NCBI GenBank assembly: GCA_014898415.1
Contig: RCTD01000018.1
Span: 1,245,001-1,309,000, forward strand
Reading direction: 5' to 3'
Length of the DNA stretch: 64,000 nt
Origin: Stromatinia cepivora
Lineage: Eukaryota; Ascomycota; Leotiomycetes; Helotiales; Sclerotiniaceae
Part shown: one piece after another, positions 1 to 12,225 of the stretch
How the letters are laid out: each line of letters begins with the position of its first letter
Position numbering within the stretch: the first letter of the stretch is position 1
Made by a program: the position numbers and the translations under genes
The notes under the pieces: generated by a model
Told to the model about the DNA's origin: nothing
Database searches by the model: none
Seen by the model: the letters and a program-made list of their open reading frames with translations, nothing else

Positions 1-895
1 AGAGTTAACGAGTGAAAAAAGGTCAGAAAAGGACAGACAACGAAAAGCGTGAGCTGCTCACAAAAAAGTACCCTACCAAGTGTTTATGTATATAACGTCG
101 AGCTCATCCTCAGCTGTCGGTCAGTATGAGACATGAAATCAATAAAACCCCTTGATCTGATTAATATTAGCTCCTTTTGGTGACATGAAGTTTACGAATC
201 GCATCTTCTTTTATGAATTCGGAGGCTGTCAAAAAATCCGTTATTGTTGAAACAGGCATATCATGCAAGGAATAGAACACAGTATCGTTTCCCTTAAAAA
301 TGCATAATGACCGAAACATTATACAGGCACGTGGATAAGCTACTTTCAGTTGCTGCAATTTTGTATTAAAATTGACTCACCTAGCCGCGCTCTTAATATT
401 GCTGCCAACATTCGAGTACATTGCCTCGGATACCCACTAGTTTTGACACGATGACGAGTACAGTCCTTGATTTCTATCCGACAACTGATACGATGATGAA
501 TGTGAGAAGTACAGAGGGACCTTCGGGAGAGTCCATAATATTTTGAGCCTAAATCCAACATTGAGGAGTGAATAATGATGTCGCTCGAAAGTTTCTTTTG
601 ACGGATCAGAGAACATTGTGCCTGTTTTTCTAATGTCTCAAGTGAGGTAATTTTAGTTGAGTACTAGGCAGACTGGATGAAGATCATTTTCCCAGCTCTG
701 ATACTATTACGGGAAATTGCAGTCTCAGGTTCGGCCGTCGGGAAGAGCTTCAAAGTGACCTATTACATTCGATATCAAGATCGGTTATCTTTGCCACAAC
801 TTTGCTTTTCCCCCTCAAGCCTCGCACAAATTGTGAATTTTCAGCTTTCCTTACTTCAATATTCAAACTTCTGGCTTTTCAACCCCTCGACAGAA
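1..895. other. Intergenic region upstream of the deaminase-like gene
   Basis: The composition is normal, unlike the AT-rich block further on. The only candidate is a weak minus-strand frame at 167-358, listed separately. No RNA gene or repeat is apparent. An ATG at 677 is in frame with the downstream gene, but the 73 residues it would add look non-coding, so this stretch is treated as 5' flank and leader. Confidence 0.5.
167..358 (-). CDS. Possible terminal exon of an unidentified gene (weak)
   Basis: This minus-strand frame is 63 codons long and ends at a stop at 167-169. Its composition is protein-like (mixed hydrophobic and charged, ending HVTKRS), and a TTGCAG acceptor-like site sits at its upstream edge. 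A GTGAGT donor-like site lies on the same strand only 28 nt upstream, which is too short for a normal intron, so no gene model closes. No family is recognised. It could be the last exon of a minus-strand gene or a chance frame. Confidence 0.2.
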   Translation of the reverse strand: MQQLKVAYPRACIMFRSLCIFKGNDTVFYSLHDMPVSTITDFLTASEFIKEDAIRKLHVTKRS

Positions 896-2952
896 ATGCC
901 TCGTCGGAAGAAAAATGGAATTTTTGACTCCTATGGTTTGCCAAAACCGATTATTGAAGTTGTTCAGACTTCTACCAGGACCAAGGCCAGCGCTAGCACA
1001 AGACCATTAATTGAGTATCAAGCGACCCCAAAGCAACGTTCAGTACACAATGGACATAAGTTGACACAGAGTACTTTAATGCCAGAGCTAGCTCATGGCT
1101 TAAAGTATACTCTCCCGGACAGGCGGCCTTATTCATTGCAACATATATCGGCTTTGAAAAGGGCATGCAAATCTATGGCAAGATATTTCAAAGAAACTTC
1201 AATCACGTCTCTTTCTCCTGCAGGGCCTGTTAATAGCGATGAGGTCCACTTCTTGAATATGGGAGGTAGAGTGATGTTTGTACAGCCCATAGCAATGTAC
1301 AAAAGCCCAGGTCCATCAGGCAAAACTTTTGGAGTCATCCGTCTCGAAGGTGAAAAGATCAGATTTAAAGCTGCAAGCGGTTGGGGAAAGAGAGATCATG
1401 ACGATTCGCTGCGAGACAACGAATTCTGCTCAGCTGTAAGTGTCACTAAATTTCCAAGGCGATCAGTTGTGTTGTAGTTAGCTGCAAGGGTCAGACTACA
1501 AATAATACTCTTACTCGCTCGTTATAGATTAATGCTAATTTATCGATTCTGTAGCAAGTATTGCAATTTTGCAATTCCTTGGGCTTCCACCTTCCAGGCA
1601 ATTGTTGGGATAAAACCGAAGTGGGAAGATACGCGGCTTGTCATGTCGAGAAGAAGCTCATATTGATGCTTGTCCTCGATATAATCTACGATGCCCAGAC
1701 CGGCGATATAGCTATGTTTAGGCTCGACGAACTCTGGGAGCGAGGACTTCGAGCACAGATATACATTGACAAAGATCCTTGTCATCACTGTAAATTTTTT
1801 GCTAAGCTATTGACGGAATACACAGGCATCGAATTCACAATAATCACTGCAAAAAATTTCGTGGAAGCAGAGTGGTCAAAGGCGGATGGGAAGAAACAGC
1901 TGCAACGGAAGCATATTGAGTCGTCGACGCAATCTCAATTATTCAATTATCCAACATCCAAGACGAAACGGCCAAGGCAGCCAGTGGACTACAGCATCTC
2001 TGAGGTTTCTACTTCTTGCAAAAGCAGATCTGGAGGAAAACGGAAGAGAATGTCGGATGAAGATGAAGATGACGAAACATTTATCCCCAGGGATTTGCAA
2101 CCAAAGGTCAAAAGATTGTACGAAAAAGTTCAAACAGTTGATAAATTCAACAAAACGAAATCTAAAGCTTATTGTTCGGGGGAACCAACAGCAACTTATG
2201 ACGCGCCGAGAGACCTTGCTAGCAACACACACTCGTCTTCAATCCAACAACTAAGTACTAAGGTAGACATGAAGTCAACGAGAGTTGTTTCGCCATTAGG
2301 TTCGACAAAGTACGCCAAAGTGTCCCCATCGCGGGGTACAACAGTGGACCACTATTCCACGACTGTAGAGACTAGCAAGCTGCATGGCAACGCTGTGCCT
2401 TCTGAGCGATCCCGAGCAATAGCGGAGCTTCAACAGGCAAAAGAAAGTCTACTTTCTAGGCCTGTTGAGCATAACATGCCGGTCTTTCACTGTGTGCCAA
2501 CCCTAACTTCAACCCCCCGAACAGAGGTTTACAGAACCTCAGATGACTCAGATACCATAAGCTTGCAAAGTTCAAGAACGGCTTCACCAGAGGGATTCAT
2601 AATCACACCACCTGCGCTGCCCTTTAAAGCTTTACCTAGCCCAGAGACAACGCCTTTGAGAAGACATGCGGAGAGTCTACACCCAAAGAATTTCGATGCT
2701 CGGGAACCTACCAGCCCGTCAAGGCCTGTCCAAAGCTCACACAAAAGGCCGACCCCAATCAAATCTGCAGTTCCCAACTCTCGGCCAGCAAAACAATTCA
2801 TTTCAAGAAGCATTGATTTGACGACTCCCGAGCCCTCACCGCTATCAAAGATCAAACAGTATCAATACACACCACCTTCCAAATCCAGCAAACATCGCTC
2901 AGAAAAGAAGGTCCTCCCCATTTCGTTCAGGTTGTCGTATAACAAGAATTAA
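896..2952 (+). CDS. Deaminase-superfamily protein with disordered, probably nuclear C-terminal tail
   Basis: The gene has two exons, 896-1435 and 1555-2952, joined in phase 0 and encoding 645 residues. The intron (1436-1554) starts GTAAGT, has a GCTAAT branch-like site and ends GTAG. The ATG at 896 was chosen over an in-frame ATG at 677. The diagnostic region is the start of exon 2: H210-V-E212 and P255-C256-H-H-C259. This matches the HxE...PCxxC zinc-binding and proton-shuttle signature of the cytidine/nucleic-acid deaminase superfamily, with a hydrophobic helix after HVE and the usual spacing of about 44 residues. From about residue 290 the protein is Ser/Thr/Pro-rich and low in complexity. 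It has basic patches (SKTKRPRQP, GGKRKRM) followed by an acidic run, suggesting nuclear location. The known family members act on free or nucleic-acid bases, but substrate, subfamily and activity are not evident here. The frame is intact and not RIP-mutated. Confidence 0.8.
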
Positions 2953-4295
2953 ATTTTGATTAAATCTTGATTCTTTACAAATATCAAGATACTTGATGTA
3001 TATTAGAGTTTTCATCTGTATCCAATATATTGATCGAAATACGTACGTTATTGTGGATGAGAAATGTTTTTTCTAAGGTATCAGACATCGGTTGTTGCGC
3101 TAGGCGTAAGTGTCTTGCAGCCCGTTAATCGTTTTAGCCTTCCCGAGATGCAGGAACAGTACTAAATGATGAATCATTTTGCATTAATGTGAGGAGTTCT
3201 AATTGCCATCCACTCTGTTGCTTTTAGTAGTTAGTGTAGTCCGGTAAGGATACATAATTGAGGCTCAACACTATAAGTTTGATACGTGATATGAGACTGA
3301 TTTTATGCTTCTAAAATCTATTAATTTAACTTGTGGTGGTTGGTAGGAGATCAGAGCCATGGAATCTGATAAATGTAGTTCGAGTAATTGGGCGACTGAT
3401 AGTTCTCACTCTATAGATCCAACCAAGCCCAAAAAAAGGGATTCGTGGCCATCTGTTCTTATAGGGTTTATGTGTTATCGAACATGGAGTAAACAGACTT
3501 GATCATCGACAATCTTCAGGTTGGGTACCAAAACCTCTCTGCTTAACCTTACATATGCAGCTGTACTTGCATGCACCCTAGACCCTAGACCCAAAAGATG
3601 TAATGTATTGGTAAGATATGCCTCGGCTTTATCCATTCCATGATTCCTAGATAAGATCATCGCAATTCGATTCGATATATTTATTGGAAATGTAGTTCGT
3701 GTATGTACCCAAGAAGTACAGAGTAGATGGGTAGGCAGGAATGGTAGATGTATTGAAGTAGTAGTTTTGGCCAATGAAGAAAAAGAACCCAAACACGAGC
3801 AAAAATGAATAAGGTACCTGGGCTGGGGCTGGGGAAGGAAGGACCAAGCTTCATGTCAATCAATTAATTACTGAGTCCCGCAATCTCTAAATCGTAAAAT
3901 AACTGCAACCCATGAAAAATCTGTAAGACTACTACGGAGTACACAACACCGGTACAGAAGTACTCTCACATGAAAAGACTTTGATAGGAGTAGAAGTACT
4001 CGAAAAGAGAGTCAACCTTCCAAACTCGGCACAGATACGGACAAGAACCGTTTTCCAAGAACCACGTTTGTCTCATCTGCCATAATTCGAACCCCTCTAT
4101 TGTCCAAACGAGTAAGGGACATTGAACAGCATCGATCACTTCCAAGGTTCGTTCAAGCACAGCACAGCTTATACAGAGCAGCGTGATAACGTTATTGGCT
4201 ATGGGGACTTTGACTACAATCAGGAAGTAAATTTCCCGATAGGATTTTATTTTTTCTGTCTGACCCAAACATACTTTTGGGCTGCCAATACAAAA
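2953..4295. other. Intergenic region
   Basis: This stretch lies between two tandem + strand genes. Open frames on the minus strand (such as 3475-3792 and 3966-4268) show no recognisable domain, no plausible splice structure and no coding-like composition. It probably holds the 3' flank of the deaminase-like gene and the promoter of the hydrolase-phosphatase gene. No repeat is evident. Confidence 0.45.
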
Positions 4296-6582
4296 ATGGC
4301 GATTTTCTTGCTGCTGTCATCGTTATGTTTACTACTTCTTCTTGTTCTTGCTTTACCAGGTAACAGCGTTTCGCCGTTGTTGAACTTCTCTAGCAAACTA
4401 ATTTTGCCAATACAGGCTGTTGCAGCCAGTGTAAGCCGAATCTACACCAATACTTTTCAGGGCAAGTTGAGCGGTCGGGACATGGTGCAAATTGCTCTTC
4501 TGTGTAGTGTATTTCCTGCTTTTTGGTATCTGCGAAATGGAAAGAAGATTAAGACTTCCAATGACTCAAAATCACTTAATGGGAGTGCGCATGGAACTAT
4601 TCCCAAAAGGAGTGCAGATATCAATGGTGAGCTCTGTCGTAATACCTTTGTCCTAGATCTTGGAATTGTTGGGCAGAATTACTGATTAATTGGATTTGTA
4701 GAATCCGAAGTTGTCGACCCAGGGCTATTGAAAAAACATTCCGAGATAAGATCCTACACAACGAGTCGATTTACATATCCTTCGCTCCGAATTTTCTTCA
4801 GCAGACATGCTCAAGCAGACAAGTTACCTACAAAACCTGCTCCACTACCTCTACTAGTTTTTATTCATGGTCTGGGAGGCTCAGTCGCGCAATTTAACCC
4901 TCTATTGACAAGCCTTGTGAATTTGGCATCATGTCTTTCAATCGATTTACCAGGCTGCGGTCTTTCTGCGTTCGATTCAAAATTACCTTGGGATGCTTAT
5001 ACTGTGGATGCTCTTGCAGAGCTTGTGGGGAAAGTTATCGGGGACTATAGGGAGAAGGATACGAAGCAAGGTGTGGTTCTGATTGGACATAGCTTGGGGT
5101 GCTCAATAGCTGCCTTACTTGCATCTACAACGTCGCCACGGTCAATTGCGCTATCAGAAAATGTCATCGGCTTTGTTGTAAGAAATCAAATCATATGTAG
5201 TATATATTTTTGGTTACTGATGCAAATTTCAGGCAATCTGCCCACGCGCCGAACCTCCTAGTGAAGATGAGGTCAGTAAGTTCAGGAAGCTGCTTTTGGT
5301 CCCTAATCTCGTTTTTGATCTTTGGCGTAACTGGGATCGTCGAGGTGGCCCCGAGAGTGCCAGTGTGCATAGATTTGTCGGTTCTTCAGCAGATGAGGAA
5401 ACTAAAAAACTGCAAGAACGATTCAACAGTCAGAGTAAAACAGCAGTATGGAGGAGAATGGCAGCTGGCACTCTGCCTGTTTACGAAAACCATATTGCCA
5501 AAGGTGGACTTCCGGGAAGGGATGTTTGGAAGGGGCTAGATATGCCTGTCTTCCTTGTTGCTGGAGCAGTGGATAACATCACAAAGCCTGAGGAGATTGA
5601 GAAGATTGCTCAATATCTTGGAAAGTCTCACCCAATCCAAATTGAGCTCAACGACAAAAGTGAGCCTATTGTTGATGCAGCTGCACCTGTTAATATGTCT
5701 AGACAAACGGAACCTAAAAGCAGCAGTATCAATCCTTTGACCGAAAAACAGCTCTTGGAAAACAATCCTAGTGCCGCTATAGACTCGCCAGAAGACCCAT
5801 CAACACCGGATGACGTTGAAAGAATCGAAAGCATTCCTTCCCAACCTGTCAGACCTAAGAGAGTTTTAAAGACGACAATCATTCCAGCCCCCGCTTCGCA
5901 TGCATTGCTCTACATGCCATCCACTGTGAGAATCCTTGCAGGTCTTATCTCTGATTTTCTTTGCACCCAAGTGTCACCACGTTTGTCCTTGGGTTGGCAA
6001 CTGCAGTTTCTTTCCACTTCCGGCAAATGGGATGTGAAGAACTTGGCAAAATGGCAAGCAGTTGCTCCAGTATCAGAGCCCATAGCGGGCGTATTCCGTG
6101 CCATGAAGACCTTGAGAGAGGTAGATGACACTCATTGTCCGGAGGTGTTCGTGAGAGATTGGGGGAAGCAGATCAAAGATATTGTGGACATTAGTCACGA
6201 AAGTCCGGTGTACGACCCGCGAGGTCTTGAAAAAGGTGGCATACGATACCATAAATTTCCCACGGTATCTAAAATCCCACCCACATCTGACGAAGTCGTC
6301 ACCTTCATCAATTTAATTGATCGATTACGAGATGAGCAGACGGCAAGGAAGGAAAAGGAAGGGGTCGATGGTGAATGGTTCGTGGGGGTACACTGTCACT
6401 ATGGCTTTAACAGAACTGGATATTTCATCGTCTGTTATCTGGTGGAAAGGTGTGGGTATGGAGTTCAAGGAGCAATTGATGAATTCGCCAAGAGAAGACC
6501 GAAGGGTATCAAACATGCTCACTTTATGGACCAGTTATTTGTTAGATACTGCGTGGGGTTAGAGAGGGCACCCACACTTTAA
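4296..6582 (+). CDS. Alpha/beta-hydrolase fused to a dual-specificity phosphatase-like domain
   Basis: There are three exons: 4296-4626, 4702-5177 and 5233-6582, giving 718 residues. Both introns are canonical (GTGAGC...GTAG with CTGAT branch; GTAAGA...CAG with TTACTGA branch) and preserve frame. The N-terminus is a strongly hydrophobic anchor (about residues 3-21), and a second hydrophobic stretch near residues 62-80 suggests membrane attachment. The alpha/beta-hydrolase core follows: the oxyanion motif HGLGG at 166-170, the nucleophile elbow GHSLG with Ser241, a candidate acid Asp in VAGAVDN, and a candidate catalytic His in PAPASHALLY after a long Ser/Pro-rich linker. The C-terminal domain has HCHYGFNRTG (Cys657, Arg663). 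This is the HCxxGxxR phosphatase P-loop with the NRTG variant typical of the mRNA-capping and atypical dual-specificity branch. Both active sites look complete. Substrates cannot be deduced. Confidence 0.85.
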
Positions 6583-9527
6583 TGATATGATGGTTGGTAA
6601 AGAGGCATTGATTTGGGGCTATCAGATAAGACGATGTGAGATGGGGACTAGGAGTCTCGGATTGTATTCATAGGGCTTCGGAAGTGGTGGTTAGGAGTAG
6701 GAGTTTTACTACTGTACATACCCAAGAATCATACATTGCTGGAGTTTCACGCGGTTAGTTGTGTGAGGTTTTGTCCAATAGTCGTTTTATAAGAGACATT
6801 TCCTAGTTGTCACGCAGCATGCTCTTTCTCTTCAGTTCCCTCCAAATAATGGTAAAAGCGGAACGACAAGATTTTGAGATAAGCAACAGAGACACGAACT
6901 TCTTATCCTCATATTGTAGAGTGACAAGTCACCTGCGTGCCGGGCTACTGTGTTCCGCGGGTCAGGGGTCACGGGCTACAGATAATTCACGTTGTGTTTT
7001 GTAACACTGCTTCTGTGGGAATGAACATGACACGATTACTTTATCGTATCGTTCAGCTCCCGTGGAGATGTGAGATGAGGAGGAATGGTGGGGGTCGGGT
7101 CAGGGTTAAGGTTGTGTTGCTCGGGGTTAACAGGGGGATTCGTCTTGCTGTAAATGATGATGCAGGCCTGAGAGTCACGGTCTGTTAGAGGTAGTGGGGC
7201 GATCATGTCAGGTGATGGAAAGCCCTATAAGGGAAATCGAGGATAGACTTGGTGTGCTCGTAAACAAGGCCATGTTTCATCGAAGTCTCTTTAGAAATAT
7301 AACAAGCGTTCAGATTTTTACCTTTGGGACAAGTATTTGGAATATCGATAAGTCCTAAAAGGAGAGTACATTGATGATTTTAATTCCTATCATAAATGGA
7401 TAGTTCCATTTTCATCATCCCTCGGTCCCATGTATGGACCTCATTTCTATCTCCTCCAATGGTCCACCCTCTCACCCCCCCTTTTCCCCCAATCTCCTAC
7501 ATACAATTGCATAGTAATAATCTGCAATTTCGTTTATGTATATGTTCCCTTAAAAGAAACGGTCATTTGGTTGAAGTTCCGCAATCATTTGGTCTAGCGA
7601 AGAGAAGAGGCTATCCATGCCCCTGAATCATCGTCTTATAAGAAAATGCGATAGAAGAGACTTGTGGGAAAGCCGTGACTCTGAGCTTTCTAATGCGATC
7701 GAGATGCTGCTTCCAAACTTCCGGCAGGAGAGGTTTGAAAGAGTAATCCCTTACTGCATGCCCCGGCTCGCGCAAGCATAGTCAAGGTAACTGACGTAAG
7801 TCTTGAAATTTACAAGAAAATGTTTCGAGTGCAAGACTGCCAACGCAGTCTTCACTAGGACCTTCATTATATGGCTAGAATCGATCAACTTATATTGCGG
7901 TAATCGAGGGCTAGGCTCTGCGATAGCAAGTCTCGGAGAGATCGAAGTGAAGCTGTTAGGTATAGCGATGTAGGTTTACGATACCGCTTTATTCACCCTT
8001 GGCTTTCCTCCGAAACTTCTTGACATACAAATCCATGCTCTTCTTTTATGGCATGGGCTGTGCCAATTACCAGCGACGAAACGGTATGGAACCAAGTGCG
8101 CAAAGAATGTTGAATCATTTTTGATTAACCAAACTCGCGGTGGTGATACGCTTTTGCTGTTAACAACCTCAAATATGGCAGTATAGCGCTTGGTCTCATC
8201 ACAAATCCTCTCTCTCCCATTAACAACACTTGTTAGGCGGCGGCGGCGTCGATGGCAGAGGTTATAGCGGAGAAGTGGAATACGGAAAGGACTACGGGTA
8301 ATAAATACAGTGAGATAGCTTATAAGTTATGTGTGCACATGGGATTGTTAGTGTGTGGAGATAATCAAATTGGGGAGAAGAATTGGGTGAATAGGTGTGT
8401 GGTTGGTTGGTTGGTTGGTTGGTGAAGCTGGAAGTGAAGGATAGGCGATAATGTTAGAGAGGGAGTCTAGCGTTTGAGAGGACAATGATCAGCTGTAGCT
8501 AAATGTATGGAAAAGATTTAGTGAAAATCTGCCCTTTTAGGAGGAGGAAAGGAAAAAGGAAAGGGTGGCAAGTTTGCAAATTAAACATGTCCTTTTGATA
8601 GGCTTTAAAAAATCATGTTATCCTCCCGGCTCCATCGAACATCCTTTGGTTTTAGGATAGCATACTTATTATACTTGATCTTCTCCGGCTGGCGTGACGA
8701 AACACTAGATTTGGCCTTGGCCGTCTGGTATAAATCTGTTTGGCTACATTGATGCCGTATATATGGTAACGAATATGTGGTCTTCTCTAGTGAATGTTGA
8801 AAGTCAATGGTACATTGGAGATGGACATATACCGGAAATGCTCGAGTGCGAACTCATTGGTATTTTGAAGAAAGAAGAATGTTGGCATATACTGAGGTTT
8901 AGTTAATGGAGTATTATACTATTGCCCTAATACTAATCTGAATGGATTGTGGAAGATATTGTGGATTTGAGTCAAGAGATTTGAGTCAAGAGATTTGAAG
9001 AAAAGTCCCTGAATCTCCAATCTAAGACTGGACTTCGAGTCTAACCTCTAGACAGTTTGGTTGGACTCTTAAGTCCGATAAACACCTTCATCACTGCCTT
9101 TTATATATATCTTCAATTACTCAACTCTTTATTAACATTTGAATGGAAAATTAAAAACTATTTTAGGTCAAATAGAAGCAGGTCCGATCTTACATCTACC
9201 TAATTGCTTATGGAAACCTGTAGATCCTCCTTCTAACCTAGAGAGACAATAATCAATAATAGTAAACTTTCCAGAAAGTATTCTTACATATCTTTCTTTA
9301 CACAGCTATTGGGAAGATATATACTAGCACAGTGTGAAACAGGAGTTAAAGACAGAAATTTGAGGCTTGAAAGGCTAGAAATTGTTGGAATACTTCAATT
9401 TCAATCCTTTCATCGGTGGTGTGTTTGGACTGTAGTGATATCCTAATAATGTTCGTTGGCTCTAAAAAGTTATCAACCCAGCTTTGAAGAATCTATAGAG
9501 GATCCATGGGAATTTATGGGATGCTTA
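6583..9527. other. Gene-free region between phosphatase gene and MITE
   Basis: The composition is normal, but no convincing gene is seen on either strand; the open frames are short, start arbitrarily and match no family I recognise. Small features include a GGC run near 8237, a TTGG run at about 8400-8422, and a short direct repeat (gatttgagtcaagagatttg) near 8968-8998. Non-coding RNA or small exons cannot be excluded by eye. Confidence 0.4.
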
Positions 9528-10203
9528 GGGCTGTTTCGGTAACCACAATCTGTCGAATAATTCCCTTTTTTTTTTTTTTTTTCGAATAATCCTCTCTTTT
9601 TGACGAAATATATTTAACAATAAAAGAATGGATTTTGTATAATATTTTATAATTTAATAGATTATTTTATAGAATTTGGAAATATATTAAACTATCTGCT
9701 TTTTAATTTATCAAATAATAAAATTTATATAGGAAAAATAGAATATAGATTAAAAATGATGACAATTAAAAAAGTACTTTCAACTTTTTTTTTATCAAAA
9801 TTTATTCTTTTTATAAATTATTATAGATTTTAAAATTTAAAATATTAATGGATATATTTTGAAATTATAAAGTATAAAAATATGAAATTCAAAAATAAAA
9901 TTTAAGAAATATATAATTTTAAATTGAAGTTATTTCTATTTTCATTTAATTAATAAAATTAAATTTTCATATTTTATTATTTAATGATATATATATTATT
10001 TATATACTTGATTTTCTTTTCAAATTTCGATGAATTCGATGGATTCAATAGATTTCATAGTGGATTATACAAACGATAAGAACTATAACGGATTTCAAAT
10101 CTATCGATATTTTGAAGAATTCTTAAAAGAGCGGATTTCGTTGTATAAAAAAGGAACGGAATATTCAATGAAAAACGATAGATTATAATTGCCGAAACAG
10201 CCC
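9528..10203. mobile_element. PIF/Harbinger-type MITE at the AT-rich boundary
   Basis: The element begins GGGCTGTTTCGG and ends CCGAAACAGCCC. The inverted match extends about 30 bp with a few transitions. Both sides carry the trinucleotide TTA (9525-9527 and 10204-10206). GGG-starting terminal repeats with a 3-bp TWA target duplication are the hallmark of PIF/Harbinger elements. The 676-bp interior is AT-rich, has a poly-T run near the left end, and contains no transposase frame, so it is a non-autonomous miniature element. Normal-composition DNA ends at its left edge. Confidence 0.8.
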
Positions 10204-10211
10204 TTACCTTC

Positions 10212-10402
10212 TGTGAGAATCATGGCAAAGAATCGGCTAATATTCGAATAACAATAGATTTGGTTTTAAAATCAAGACTTTTCATTACTTTCTTTAATTA
10301 TATTAAAGAATTCTCTTTCTATATAAATGAAAACTCTTCAAATTAATATATAATTCAATTTGTTTTCGGCTAGCCTTTGTTTTGTAATTGAGATTCGTAA
10401 TA
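10212..10402 (-). repeat. Family K LTR (minus orientation)
   Basis: This 191-bp LTR starts TGTGAG and ends with a transition-mutated form of CGTAACA. It is the reverse complement of the K LTRs at 12709, 15196 and 22093. Confidence 0.8.
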
Positions 10403-10585
10403 AAGTTTTCCTTTCCAAAACTTTCGTTCTCGAAAACTTTTAATATTGAAATGAAACTATTTAAATTGAAATATCCAATCAAAACTAATATCATTCGATA
10501 TTATATATATACCTTTTCGTAAAACCATTATAGATCCATCGATATTATATTATATACCTTTTTATAAAATCATTATAGATCCATC

Positions 10586-10755
10586 TGTTACATATACGTA
10601 CAACGTGATCAATTCGAACCCTAATCGGAATACAGCATTCCCTGAATAGATTAAATGAGCTCTCGGCCTATATATATATAATTATATAATTCTATCTTTC
10701 GATCTATAGCTTTTAATTCTAAAAGATACTCAAATTATTCAGCCATTATATTACA
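10586..10755 (+). repeat. 5' LTR of gag-only element X
   Basis: This 170-bp LTR matches 12226-12395 with mostly transition differences. It shares its layout with the LTRs of copies Y and, more distantly, Z. Confidence 0.85.
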
Positions 10756-11034
10756 TTATTAAAAGCTCTTCGAAATAAGAAATCGAATAATATATATATA
10801 TACTCAAATTCATATATATTCCGCAAATTTTAGATATATATTTATACTCCTATCTATATATACACACTTATAATACAGCTTGTGAAATTGTTTTCTCTTT
10901 GTTAAAACCCTTTTTGAAAGAACTCTTTATAGCCTTTTGAAAATATTCACATTTGAACAACGTTCCTTTCAATTTTACTTCATTTTTTAATAATAGAATC
11001 AATCAATTTTATAATCAATAAATTACAAATCGAA

Positions 11035-12150
11035 ATGATACAATAATATAAAGAAATTGCTTTCCTATATTTTCTATTTCTAATTTAATCAAATCCTACT
11101 TCAAAACTTTGCTTTCCCGATTCGGAAAAGTTCAATGGAAATATACAAAAGTTCGATACCTGATTTCCTTTAATCAAAATTAAATTTCAAGTAGATAATA
11201 CTACAATCGGTAATTCCATTACTCAATTTTATTATATTTATTTTAACTTTGAATTTCAAATTCAAACTATAATATTACAACAACTTTCGTTCATCGATCA
11301 AATTATTCCCCTTGATTATAATATGATCCTTGATCAACTCTTTAAAGTTTATAATAATTTTAACAAAGTTCAAGAAATTGAAGATCATCTTTATATTCTG
11401 AAACAAAATATTGATTCGTTATATATTTATATTGCAAAATTCGAGAGGATCTTATACAAAATTTATAATCAAAATTGATCCGATTCGAATAAAATATCGA
11501 TTTTCTACAATAAGCTTAATTCAATTTTATACAATCGGCTTGTTCAACAATTCAGTTTACCTTATTCTTATCCTGAATTTGTATAAATTATATAACAATT
11601 AATTGTTTATTTGATCAATGGTTTTATTCTTAATAGAATTATTAATTTTATTCTTTATATATTACAATACTCTAATTTTTACTCTCAAAATCATTCTAAT
11701 TCAATAGATATATCTAATATTAATTATATCTTAGATATACTCGATTCCGATTTTATTCTAATATCATTATCAAAGATATCCCTTTGGCTTTGATAATTGA
11801 AAGCTCCCGAATTTATTTTACAAAAACAAATTCGCTTTTATAAAGAAAATAAATATATATAATATAGATCCCTATATTATTGAATTTATATTTATTATTT
11901 GAATTTATATAATGGAATATATAATTTATTTGATCTAACTAATTGTTCTATATTAGTTATTTTGAATAATAATAATAATAATACAGATTCAGAATAGAAT
12001 AAAGAAAGGATAGAAAAGGAATTGGAGATTTTAATACATTTAGAAAATATAATCGATAAATATATTTTTTCTGATTGAATAAAAAAAACAATAAACACTA
12101 CTGAATTTATATATTTGATTGAATTGATGAATAAAATTAATGATTTGTAA
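11035..12150 (+). pseudogene. Decayed gag gene of element X
   Basis: A single frame of 372 codons runs from the ATG at 11035 to the TAA at 12148. It is interrupted only by stops of the kind RIP creates from CAA, CAG, CGA and TGG. The segments PDSEKFNGNIQKFDT, DYNMILDQLFKVYNN and YIAKFERILY, then QQFSLPYSYPEF, match the retrotransposon gag (capsid) region of fungal Ty3/gypsy elements. An acidic, Asn-rich C-terminal part follows. No zinc knuckle, protease or reverse transcriptase motif is present. It is non-functional as it stands. Confidence 0.75.
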
Positions 12151-12225
12151 TTATAATTGTTTTCGAGTTCTTTTATATCATTTATTTAAAGTATTTAGAA
12201 TAAGTTTTTATATAAAAAGGGATAG

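Noticed and set aside
677..895. In-frame upstream ATG extending the deaminase-like protein by 73 residues
   Set aside because: The added residues look non-coding, whereas the ATG at 896 begins a basic, protein-like N-terminus. It was kept as 5' flank.
3475..4268. Minus-strand open frames between the two first genes
   Set aside because: No domain, no start context and no intron logic; composition is that of random intergenic DNA.
6807..7626. Short + strand open frames downstream of the phosphatase gene
   Set aside because: They overlap each other in different frames and show no recognisable protein features.
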